From positions 186,001-250,000 of the forward strand of contig CAYNAU010000002.1 in assembly GCA_964395715.1 (NCBI GenBank): a stretch of DNA of 64,000 bases, in the 5' to 3' direction. A program made the position numbers and the translations under genes. The stretch's first letter is position 1. Every line of letters starts with the position of its first letter. Source of the stretch: Porticoccus sp964395715 (GTDB lineage: Bacteria > Pseudomonadota > Gammaproteobacteria > Pseudomonadales > Porticoccaceae). Shown here piece by piece: positions 8,669 to 16,900 of this stretch. The notes below the pieces were generated by a model. That model made no database searches, was not told the DNA's origin, and worked only from the letters and a program-made list of their open reading frames with translations.

Positions 8669-8917
8669 CTACCAGGCGTTTTTCAGAACATCCTGCAAGG
8701 CCTGAATTTCCAGAATACAGTCATCCAACTGTTTCTTCAGCGAAATATTCTCTTCTTCCAGCTTCAGGAGGCGCTGGGTCTGCATCTTATCCATTCTTCC
8801 CAGTTGCGAACATAAATAGGACACAGACTCCTTCCCCTTGATATCGATACTCGGGATTGACTGTGGTTCGCTAACTCGGCTCGAAATTGATTCGAGAGAA
8901 CACTGGCTGCTATTCAT
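8669..8917 (-). CDS. Small coiled-coil protein resembling an IS3 OrfA C-terminus
   Basis: An 82-residue protein. The ATG at 8917 is preceded by AGGGAGA at good spacing, so it looks translated; an upstream in-frame start at 8980 lacks this. Residues from about 45 onward form a leucine-zipper-like coil (RLLKLEEENISLKKQL, then ILEIQALQDVLKNAW) that matches the usual C-terminus of IS3-family OrfA proteins (RL..LE.EN..LKK.......L..AL...L..KW), including the preceding Y...LGRM for the YGGM element. The N-terminal helix-turn-helix of OrfA and the OrfB integrase are absent. It is either a decayed IS relic or a transposase piece reused as a small dimerising protein. A sigma-28-like promoter at 9143-9169 points toward it. 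Its function is unknown. Confidence 0.6.
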   Translation of the reverse strand: MNSSQCSLESISSRVSEPQSIPSIDIKGKESVSYLCSQLGRMDKMQTQRLLKLEEENISLKKQLDDCILEIQALQDVLKNAW

Positions 8918-9067
8918 ACAAATCTCCCTAAAATGCCCGTTCGGGATCCTGAAAAGTATGGGGAGGGTTACCGGATACAACGGTCAGTATCATCATTTCC
9001 GGCTCCTCCCCTCAGTTTCTATCTCTTAGACCATGTCAGATCAGAATTCATCAGTAACTTCATCAAT

Positions 9068-9100
9068 ATCAACAGGTTAAACGACCTTTATTCTGTTGAT
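9068..9100. repeat. Inverted repeat in the pomA upstream region
   Basis: A perfect 8-bp inverted repeat, ATCAACAG at 9068-9075 and CTGTTGAT at 9093-9100, with a 17-nt loop that itself can pair AGGT with ACCT. There is no T-run on either side, so it is not a standard terminator. It lies in what would be the 5' leader of the small coiled-coil gene if that gene is transcribed from the promoter at 9143-9169. Confidence 0.45.
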
Positions 9101-9142
9101 AGCAGCTGGTGGCGCTACTAAAAACCTAATCATCCACTACAG

Positions 9143-9169
9143 ATATCGGCCCCCCGGGAAATCACTTTA
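9143..9169 (-). promoter_or_regulatory. Sigma-28 (FliA)-type promoter toward the small coiled-coil gene
   Basis: Read on the minus strand: TAAAGTGA (9169-9162), 11 nt, GCCGATAT (9150-9143). The FliA consensus is TAAAGTTT-N11-GCCGATAA, so the -35 box matches 6 of 8, the -10 box 7 of 8, and spacing is exact. It would start a transcript about 220 nt before the ATG at 8917, back to back with the pomAB promoter. Confidence 0.6.
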
Positions 9170-9190
9170 GGAAAAAATGTGATTTTTTTT
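9159..9190 (+). terminator. Probable intrinsic terminator upstream of pomA
   Basis: AAATCAC (9159-9165) pairs with GTGATTT (9179-9185) and the second arm runs into a tract of eight T residues ending at 9190. The stem is short and AT-rich with a 13-nt loop, so efficiency may be modest. It would stop plus-strand readthrough from the flhA-to-cyclase genes before pomAB. It overlaps the -35 box of the minus-strand sigma-28 promoter. Confidence 0.5.
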
Positions 9191-9193
9191 CAT

Positions 9194-9220
9194 TTAAGGA
9201 ACTTTCTGTCTCGCCGATAC
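9194..9220 (+). promoter_or_regulatory. Sigma-28 (FliA)-type promoter of pomAB
   Basis: TTAAGGAA (9194-9201), 11 nt, GCCGATAC (9213-9220). The -10 box matches 7 of 8 consensus positions; the -35 box keeps TTAA at the standard 15-nt distance. The predicted start is about 40 nt before the pomA ATG. Stator genes are classical FliA targets, and fliA lies 3.5 kb upstream. Confidence 0.7.
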
Positions 9221-9267
9221 AAAGATGAGGAAAAAATCGCAGTCGTTAATTGAGGATTCTCTACACA

Positions 9268-10068
9268 ATGGATCTTGCAACCGTAATCGGTATGGTCGGC
9301 GCACTGGTGATTGTCCTGATCGCCGTGCTACTGGGCAGCTCTGCCACCATGTTCATTAACCTGCCGTCAATATTGATTGTCATGGGCGGCACCTTCATGG
9401 TGGTGATGATCAAATTCTCCCTCGCGGACTTTCTCGGGGCTTTCAAAGTGGCCACAAGGGCCTTTCAATGCAAGCTGGATTCTGTCGAAGCCACCATCGA
9501 GAAAATACTTGATCTGGCACGCATTGCCCGCAAGGATGGGGTTCTGGCCCTGGAGCGGGAAGAAATCAGCAACCCGTTTCTCGGCAATGCCGTCATGATG
9601 ATGGTTGATGGTATTGACAAGGAAGTGATTGAAAGACAGATGATCAAAGACATGCGACAAACGACTGAACGGCATAGTCGCGGGGCAAAAGTCTTTCTGG
9701 CATCTGCAGATGTTGCTCCAGCCATGGGAATGATCGGCACCCTGATTGGCCTGGTGCAGATGCTTTCCAATATGGACGACCCGAAAAGCATTGGCCCGGC
9801 CATGGCAGTAGCACTGCTCACCACCCTCTATGGCGCGCTGTTTGCCAATATTGTCGCCAAACCCATCGCGGACAAACTCTCTCTGCGCAGAGCGGAAGAG
9901 GGGCGCTTGAACCGCTTGTGTCTGGATGGGGTGGTTGCCATTCATGACGGGATCAATCCCAGGCTTCTGGAACCCATGCTGCAGGTCTACCTTTCACCTA
10001 AATCGCGTTCCAGCGAAGATGGCACCTCTGAGGCTGCCGCCGAGTCAGAGACACAAGAAGCAGCCTGA
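9268..10068 (+). CDS. pomA: Flagellar stator protein, PomA/MotA family
   Basis: The 266-residue stator subunit that with PomB forms the ion channel driving flagellar rotation. Its sequence follows sodium-type PomA of Vibrio closely: MDLATVIG start, two early membrane helices, the charged cytoplasmic loop, then DVAPAMGMIGTLIGLVQMLSNMDD (given here in two parts: DVAPAMGMIGTLIGL and QMLSNMDDPK) and GPAMAVALLTTLYGA in the last two membrane helices. The ATG at 9268 fits the family's N-terminus and has GAGGA upstream. The gene overlaps pomB by the last base of its stop (TGATGA), which gives translational coupling. Sodium rather than proton use is inferred from the similarity to PomA. Expression is probably by FliA from 9194-9220. 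Confidence 0.92.
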   Translation: MDLATVIGMVGALVIVLIAVLLGSSATMFINLPSILIVMGGTFMVVMIKFSLADFLGAFKVATRAFQCKLDSVEATIEKILDLARIARKDGVLALEREEISNPFLGNAVMMMVDGIDKEVIERQMIKDMRQTTERHSRGAKVFLASADVAPAMGMIGTLIGLVQMLSNMDDPKSIGPAMAVALLTTLYGALFANIVAKPIADKLSLRRAEEGRLNRLCLDGVVAIHDGINPRLLEPMLQVYLSPKSRSSEDGTSEAAAESETQEAA

Positions 10069-10982
10069 TGATCGAAGATGAGTACGAAGAGGAGGTCGAG
10101 CAGGGGGCACCACCCTGGATGGCCACCTTTGCCGACCTGATGTCACTACTGGTCTGTTTCTTTGTGCTGTTACTGTCTTTCTCTGAAATGGACGTCATCA
10201 AGTACAAACAGATTGCCGGCTCATTAAAAGAAGCCTTCGGCGTACAAACAAAAATAGAGGCGCCCAGCATTCCCAAGGGAACCAGCGTTGCCATGAAGGA
10301 ATTCAGTCCAGGCAGCCCGCAACCGATACCGTCGGATTCGATCCAGCAACGCACCTCAGATTCTTTGGACCCACATCTGCGAGTGGGCGATGAGGCCGCA
10401 CAGGGACAGAACGAGTCACCGGCAGAGCAGACAGTGCAGATTCTGGCGCCGGAAAACCGTCAGGAAATGCTTTCCTATGAGGAAGGCGTGACCCGGCTGG
10501 AGCAGATTCTCAGCGAAAGTGTCAGTGATGGCAAAATTGACGTGGAGTCAAAACGCAACGAGATCACCATCCGCATCCGCGAAAACGGCTCCTTTTCCTC
10601 AGGCTCCGCCTCCCTCAACGAACAGTTTTTACCGGTTCTGGCCGAATTGCGTCAGGGGCTGGTGCAGATTAACGGCATGATTTCCGTAGAGGGGCATACC
10701 GACAACGTCCCTATCTTCGGTTCCACTTTCGAGTCGAACTGGGAATTGTCCGCAGCCAGGGCGTTGTCTGTCGCAAAAGCCCTAATGCTGGGCGGCGCAC
10801 TGGACGAGGCCCGTTTTATGGTGGTTGGCCATGCTGATACACGACCATTCAGACCCAACGACTCCAGTGACAACCGTGCCTATAACCGCAGGGTAGAGAT
10901 TGTCATCCGCCATGGTGAGGAAGCCGGGGCCGATGCCAACCTGAATCGCCTCAAGGAAGTCGTGGAGGAACACACCCTTTAA
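10068..10982 (+). CDS. pomB: Flagellar stator protein, PomB/MotB family
   Basis: A 304-residue stator subunit that anchors the motor to peptidoglycan. The N-terminus is acidic, then PPWMATFADLMSLLVCFFVLLLSF forms the single membrane helix (PPWMATFADLMSLL and VCFFVLLLSF), with the ion-binding aspartate in FADLM at about residue 23, followed by the PomB-like plug sequence EMDVIKYKQIAGSLKEAFGV. A linker leads to a C-terminal OmpA-like peptidoglycan-binding domain (about 165-290; SVEGHTDNVPI, then NWELSAARA, then NRRVEIVI). The order pomA-pomB and the 1-base overlap are typical. A separate motX/motY pair, needed by Vibrio PomAB, is not in this window. Confidence 0.93.
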   Translation: MIEDEYEEEVEQGAPPWMATFADLMSLLVCFFVLLLSFSEMDVIKYKQIAGSLKEAFGVQTKIEAPSIPKGTSVAMKEFSPGSPQPIPSDSIQQRTSDSLDPHLRVGDEAAQGQNESPAEQTVQILAPENRQEMLSYEEGVTRLEQILSESVSDGKIDVESKRNEITIRIRENGSFSSGSASLNEQFLPVLAELRQGLVQINGMISVEGHTDNVPIFGSTFESNWELSAARALSVAKALMLGGALDEARFMVVGHADTRPFRPNDSSDNRAYNRRVEIVIRHGEEAGADANLNRLKEVVEEHTL

Positions 10983-11130
10983 ACCCTGCCTGGCAGCAAA
11001 CAGGGCTTAGCACATCACAGGCAATAGGGTGAATCACCATTAAAGGTGCAAATAATTGATAATAGCGGTCTTATTTGAACGTTTGGCATACACCACTGTG
11101 GGGTACACTGCTGGAAACTGGGCAGAATCC

Positions 11131-13332
11131 ATGGCAACAAATCGGCGAACCGTACAGCGTTTTATTACTTATCTGGGCATCACTGGTCTGATAAGTGTCC
11201 TCGTTTGCGTCGGTTTTTATCAGGCAAAACACGAATCTGTCCGTAATTATTTTTTTGACCTCGGCTATCAGGTGCTGGGTTATTCCACCATTCAGATAGA
11301 AGAGCTCGTTTCCAAGAACCTGCTGGGGCATACCAGCTACCTTGCCAGCAGCCCCTATTTCCAGCAGTTTATTGATGGAGACACCACGCTGAGAGAAAGT
11401 ATTCTCGAGCACTGGCTGGTATACGCAGGCATTGAGACAAAACAGGATCTAATGGAAATCTGCTGGGTCGATGAATCCGGCTGGCAACAAATGTGTATCA
11501 AGCGAGCCAAGGGCGAGCTAAAGGTAGCCGGCAAAAATGAACTGCTGCACGACGCAGAAAAACCCTACTTCAAAACTACAGCCAGAATGACCGCCGGCTA
11601 TCGATATATTTCTCCAGTCACACTGGATAAACACAACGATGAGTTGATCGTGCCATTTCAGCCGGTACAGGTCATCGCCAGACCGGTCTATAACAGCCAA
11701 TATCAGAATCGTGGCGTGCTGTTTGTAAAAGTGAATTCATCGCCATTGCTGGCACTGGCCTCCCAGGCATCCAGACACCTGTGGGTAGCGGACAAGGACG
11801 GTTACTTCCTTCTTGGAGACAGCCATGTGGAATGGGGCAGTGAACTGGGGCAGCCCAAGCATAATATGCAAGTGCTGTTTCCTGACGCCTGGGAGTGGAT
11901 CAATCAACGCAGTAACCTGAGTCGAGTTGAGTTTGATGATGGCCTGTGGCTATCCCACGTGGTAAGACCCATCAAGGGCGACCCTGAACTGTTCTGGAAC
12001 CTCATTTATCATGTGCCCCGCGCAGATTATGCGGCACAGCTGGCTGAGTACCTGAAAAAAGTCATTATCGTGGCCTGTCTGATATGTCTGGCCTTGCTCC
12101 CCGCGTTGTGGGGATTGGCTACCCGCCGTCGGCTGGTAAGAACCATTATTTCCAAGGAACAAAGGGTCGCCGAGTTGCTCCATGAAACCCGTTTGTTCCA
12201 GGACATGATCGACTCTCTGCCTTACCCCTTCTACATGCTGAACCTGGAAACCGGGCAAATGCTGTACGTGAATGATGCCGCTGTGACTCACTTCGGCGCA
12301 GAGCGGGAGGAAATACTGAGCTGGCGCATACCCGAGTGGGACCCGGTATTCACGGAAGAACGTCTTGCCGAGTTGCTAAAGAATGTCAAAGAACACCCGA
12401 CCAATAATTTCGAAACTGTGCATCGTCTTGCGGATGGACGGAAAGTGCCCGTTGAGGTTAACGCCAACAGCACCTACTTTCAGGGGCAGTGGATATCCTA
12501 CGGGTTATTCAAGGATCTCAGCGAGATCAAAAAGCATGAACAATCCCTGATTGATGCCAAGGAAGCCGCGGAAGCTGCCAGCAATGCAAAAACCACCTTC
12601 CTGTCCTTTATGAGCCATGAGCTGCGTACACCCTTAAACGCCATTCTCGGGTTTTCGCAGCTGCTGGAATGCGAAAATGAGGGCTTTAATGAAGAGCAGA
12701 AGCAATTTCTGGGAGAAATTATTGTCAGCGGACATCTGCTGCTTTCCATCATCAACGATATCCTCGATCTGGTAAAAATCGGGGCCGGAAAACTCAAGAT
12801 TGAGCAGGACGACGTCAGCATAGATGCACTGATCCGTGATTGTGTCGCCATGACACGTCGCATGGCCGAAAATGCCAAAGTGAAAATCACCGTATCCGAG
12901 GTGGTGAAAGAAGCGCCGTTAGTCGTCGCAGACAAGTTGCGCTTGAAGCAAGTGTTGATTAACCTGCTGCACAACGCGATCAAATATAACCACGAAGAAG
13001 GTGTGGTGTTTATAGATGTTCAGGTGGGTAGCGGAGATAACCTGCGCATCAATATTGTGGATACAGGCATTGGCATCAGCGATGCTCACCAGAAAAACAT
13101 CTTCATGTCATTTGACCGTCTGGGGATGGAATCGTCGGGCATTGAGGGCACCGGTATCGGTCTGATCATTGCCAAAACCCTGACGCACCTGATGAATGGC
13201 CAGATAGGCTTCAGCAGCATTATGGGCAAGGGCAGCCATTTCTGGGTTCAGTTTCCCCTGGCACAGGGTCCGCTGCGTCGGCCGGGTGACCAGGAACACG
13301 AAGAAGAAAGTTCCATTGCTTTCTTCACTTAA
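11131..13332 (+). CDS. Membrane sensor histidine kinase with PAS domain
   Basis: A 733-residue sensor kinase. After a membrane helix near residues 12-32 comes a periplasmic region of about 290 residues of the double-Cache-like kind found in three other kinases in this window (YISPVTLDKHNDELIVPFQP, then VLFVKVNSSPLL). A second membrane helix lies near 315-335, a PAS domain near 360-470, a HisKA domain with phospho-acceptor H496 in FMSHELRTPLNA, and a HATPase domain (NLLHNAIKYN; VDTGIGIS; GTGIGL). It has no receiver; the receiver encoded 36 nt downstream is its probable partner. The ATG at 11131 (MATNRRT) is preferred because it places the membrane helix at the N-terminus; the frame opens at a TTG at 11056. 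Confidence 0.88.
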   Translation: MATNRRTVQRFITYLGITGLISVLVCVGFYQAKHESVRNYFFDLGYQVLGYSTIQIEELVSKNLLGHTSYLASSPYFQQFIDGDTTLRESILEHWLVYAGIETKQDLMEICWVDESGWQQMCIKRAKGELKVAGKNELLHDAEKPYFKTTARMTAGYRYISPVTLDKHNDELIVPFQPVQVIARPVYNSQYQNRGVLFVKVNSSPLLALASQASRHLWVADKDGYFLLGDSHVEWGSELGQPKHNMQVLFPDAWEWINQRSNLSRVEFDDGLWLSHVVRPIKGDPELFWNLIYHVPRADYAAQLAEYLKKVIIVACLICLALLPALWGLATRRRLVRTIISKEQRVAELLHETRLFQDMIDSLPYPFYMLNLETGQMLYVNDAAVTHFGAEREEILSWRIPEWDPVFTEERLAELLKNVKEHPTNNFETVHRLADGRKVPVEVNANSTYFQGQWISYGLFKDLSEIKKHEQSLIDAKEAAEAASNAKTTFLSFMSHELRTPLNAILGFSQLLECENEGFNEEQKQFLGEIIVSGHLLLSIINDILDLVKIGAGKLKIEQDDVSIDALIRDCVAMTRRMAENAKVKITVSEVVKEAPLVVADKLRLKQVLINLLHNAIKYNHEEGVVFIDVQVGSGDNLRINIVDTGIGISDAHQKNIFMSFDRLGMESSGIEGTGIGLIIAKTLTHLMNGQIGFSSIMGKGSHFWVQFPLAQGPLRRPGDQEHEEESSIAFFT

Positions 13333-13368
13333 CCGTGAAATTCGGATTTAACAGGTATTGAAAAGCTC

Positions 13369-13737
13369 ATGGGTAAAATTTTATACGTAGAAGACAACCT
13401 CGCGAATCTGGCATTGGTTGAAAAAATTCTGGGGCTGCTGGATGGCGTCAGCATGATATCTGCCAGAACCGCGGAACTGGGGATAGAAATGGCCCGGGAA
13501 CATAAACCCGATATCATTATTCTGGATATTAACCTGCCGGGAATGAATGGTATCGAAGCACTGAAGCTGCTGAAAACCTTTGAAGAAACAAAACACACAC
13601 CCACCATTGCCATGACCGCGTCAGCAACAAAAAAGGATCTGGAAGAGGGGCTTTCAGCCGGATTTGATACCTACATGACGAAACCGATTGATGTGGCTGA
13701 TTTTATCGGCCTCGTGAAACGCTTGCTCGGGCATTAA
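13369..13737 (+). CDS. Stand-alone receiver (CheY-like) protein
   Basis: A 122-residue single-domain response regulator with no output domain. The acidic pocket is VEDN near residue 7, the phospho-acceptor is D53 in IILDINLPGMNG, the switch threonine is in IAMTAS, and the conserved lysine is in MTKPID. It closely resembles the receivers of hybrid kinases (the LDINLPGMNG type), suggesting it was split from, or works like, a hybrid kinase receiver. It follows the upstream kinase gene after 36 nt on the same strand and probably receives phosphate from it. Possible downstream targets are the Hpt domains of the two large hybrid kinases that follow, or the flagellar switch; no direct evidence favours either. 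Confidence 0.9.
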   Translation: MGKILYVEDNLANLALVEKILGLLDGVSMISARTAELGIEMAREHKPDIIILDINLPGMNGIEALKLLKTFEETKHTPTIAMTASATKKDLEEGLSAGFDTYMTKPIDVADFIGLVKRLLGH

Positions 13738-13775
13738 ACAACGGGTGAAGGACCCCTGTCTGCTATTGAGATCAA

Positions 13776-13851
13776 CAGCTTACATCCCTAGAATGAGATG
13801 TGGCTGATATGACCTCCGCCATCAGGCACGTGCAACAGGTAAAAGGTCATA
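13776..13851 (+). other. Structured intergenic region with two stem-loops
   Basis: Two consecutive inverted repeats lie between the receiver gene and the next kinase. The first pairs CAGC and ACATC (13776-13786) with GATGT and GCTG (13797-13806) around a 10-nt loop. The second pairs TATGACCT (13808-13815) with AGGTCATA (13844-13851), a perfect 8-bp stem, and its loop contains the palindrome GCACGTGC (13826-13833). Neither is followed by a T-run. I could not match it to a known riboswitch. Confidence 0.4.
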
Positions 13852-13987
13852 GCGATCATTGTTCTATAACCGTTGATAATGGATATCTCAGCGGATAGCT
13901 AGGCGGCAGATAACAACAATTTTTAGAACAGACAAAAGAACGGATGTAACAGTCGCACCCATAAGCTAGGGCAATCAGTAACAAACC

Positions 13988-16900
13988 ATGGTCACCTCGA
14001 TGAAGGCAGGTTTTCTCACAAAAAAACCCTATTGCTACGCGCTGCTGATAGCGGGGATTTCGTTTCTTCTCTGGGCTACCATTTTTATAAATGACCACTT
14101 TTCATCGCGCACCCTCAACAGCACCTACAGCGCCTATATCAAAGAAATCATTCAGCATGAACAGGTCTCCATAAGCCAGATCTATTCCATAGATGTAGAA
14201 ATGCTGCAAATCATTTATGAAAACCCCTTGGTATCCAATTACGTTTCAGCGATGAGTGAGGGTAACAGGGAAGAAATTGCGGAGACCCAACAGGCTCTTG
14301 AGGCATTTTTCAGCACCCTGGTCAAACACGATGAACATATCCGGCAACTGAGAATTATCGGTATCGCCAACCAGGGGCGTGAACTGATAAGGCTGGAAAG
14401 AAAAAATGGCCAGGTTCATATTGTTCCGGACAGGTCGCTGCAGGTGAAAGGCCAGCGCGATTATTTTACGAACAGCCTGGAGCTGTCCCCCGAGGCCAAC
14501 TACGTATCCGCCATTACCCTTAACCGTGAAAACGGTGTACTGGACTACCCCTACTGGCCGACATACCGGCTGGCCAAAACACTTTACAACGAGCAGGGAG
14601 AGACATTTGGTGTACTGGTGATGAATATAGCAGCAGAGAGAATTCTTCAGATGCTGTCATCCACCATTGATACCGATATTTCCTATTACCTGCTGAATGC
14701 CGACGGTGATTTCCTCTATCACCCCAACAACAAAATGACGTTTGGCTTTGACCTCGGCAAGCGCGTCCGCTGGGATGATCAGTTCGTCCCATCTGACGAG
14801 GCTCTGCCGAATATGGGCAACCTGACTACCTACAGCATGCCTGCAGCAAATGATGAGCTCTATGCCGAGAGTCTGCGCATCTACTATAACGGCAATCCAC
14901 AGAAAGATTACCTCGAGCTGGTGGTCGGTGTTACCCGCTCCAAACTTGATGAAATGATTCGCATGGAGCGAACCGGCGGGGTAGTGGTTGCCGCGGTCAG
15001 CCTGACCATTCTGGGCATGGCGATAGCGATATTCATCGCCATGATGCAAATGAAAAACCGACTGCTGGCCAAGCAGGCCGAATATAAAAAGATTATCGAG
15101 GAATCCCTCAATGGCATTATCACCATCTCTCCCGAGGGGGTGGTGCGGCAATGGAATGCTGCCGCTACGAATATCACTGGCTACAGTGCCGTTGATGCCA
15201 GGGGCCGGAATATTTTTGATGTATTACAGTTTAAAAATACCACCTACTTCAATACCGACGTACTGAACCTTATTTCAGCGGGGGAAAGTATCAAGGAAGT
15301 GGACCTGGTGGCCCTTGACTCGTCGGGCAAACCCGTGGATGTCACCCTCAGCATCTTCCGTCTCACACCGGACGATAAGACAACCATCGATAATGGCTCC
15401 ATTGTTATTGTTCTGACCGACACCTCAGAACAACGCCGCCTGGAAATGCAGGTAAAAAATGCCAACGTTGACCTTGAACGACAAGTGAGGGAACGGACTG
15501 CCGAGCTTGAGAAGGCCCGCAATATCGCCATGTCCGCCAGCAAGATCAAAAGCGAATTTATTGCCAATATCAGTCACGAGATTCGTACGCCCATACACGG
15601 GGTGTTCGGTATGTTACGCCTGTTGCGTCAGGACCCCCTGACGGAGCGCCAGGAACATCGTCTGTTAATGGCTGAGACCAGTATTAATGAATTGACGGAC
15701 CTCATTAATGGTATTCTCGACATCTCCAAGATTGAAGCGGAAAAACTTGAAATTGAGGCCACGGAAGTTCATCTGCCGACGATTATCCACAACAGCGCCT
15801 ACCTGTTTGCCATTCCTGCCAGCGACAAGAAGATTGAGTTGATTGTGGATTGCGCCAATGTCAGTGACACCCACGTAATGGGTGACCCTGGGCGCATCGG
15901 CCAGATATTCAGCAACCTGATCAGCAATGCCATTAAATATACCGATGCCGGCCAGGTACTGATTTCGGCAAAAACCACACTGAAGGGTGACAGTGAACTC
16001 ATGTTGTCGTGCAGCGTATCTGACACCGGTGTCGGCATATCACCCCAGGCCCAGGCACAACTCTTCCAGCCTTTCTCCAGGGGGGATCAGGCAGAAGAGA
16101 GCAAGGCCAAGGGCACCGGTCTCGGCCTGGCCATTGCCAGTCAACTCTGCAAATTGATGGATGGCGAAATTCTTGTCACCAGCAAGAAGGGTGAGGGGAC
16201 CGAGTTCAGTTTTTACCTGCGCCTGCCGCTGTGTGAACACTCTGAAGACAGTTCATCCATATCCACAGTAATCGACCAGGGTAGTTCTGCCATCATTGTC
16301 GATACCAACCAATCATCGGCCAATGCTGCCGCTGCCTGGTTGACAAAAAGTGGTGCAAAAACCCATTTATACCCCTCATTTGAAGACATCGACGTGCCCA
16401 CGGCACAGTCTGCCGATATTCTGCTCATCGACACCGACAGCTATATGAAGCACCGGAAACGCATTATTGAAATCCAGTCCGGCCGCACCAATGAAAAGCC
16501 CATGCGAGTGCTGGTATCTGCGCCACTGTCGCTGGATGCCACCAATCTGCAGGAAACCTTTAAGAAAGGAACAGCATTGCTGGAAAAACCCATTACTGGC
16601 ATCAGCCTCGAAGACAGCCTGCTTTCTGCCTATGGTGTTGAGCGAAAACCCGTCAGGGATCTGACCGATATCACCGATACCGAAAAACAGCGAATCTGGA
16701 ATGCCCTTGCCACGCTCAAAGTACTAGTGGTTGACGACAACGCCATCAACCAGAAGGTTGTTGGGGGCATGCTGGAAGAATACGGCGTTCAGGTTGCCTA
16801 TGCGCGCACCGGTGAAGATGCCATCAATGTATTGAAAAAAAATACCGACCAACTTTTCGACCTGGTGTTGATGGACTGCCAAATGCCCGTCATGGATGGT

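Noticed and set aside
8669..9268. Complete IS3 element
   Set aside because: No OrfB integrase, no frameshift window and no terminal inverted repeats or target duplication were seen; only the OrfA-like zipper is present.
10986..11007. CCCTG...CAGGG after pomB as a terminator
   Set aside because: Only five paired bases with a 12-nt loop and no T-run.
11041..11062. TAAAGGTG and GATAA before the kinase at 11131 as a sigma-28 promoter
   Set aside because: The spacing from TAAA to the -10 octamer is 10 nt instead of 15 and the GCC part of the -10 box is absent.
13738..13987. Possible c-di-GMP riboswitch before the hybrid kinase (also considered at 17537-17828 and 27083-27605)
   Set aside because: No GEMM-type conserved core or tetraloop arrangement could be aligned in any of the three gaps.
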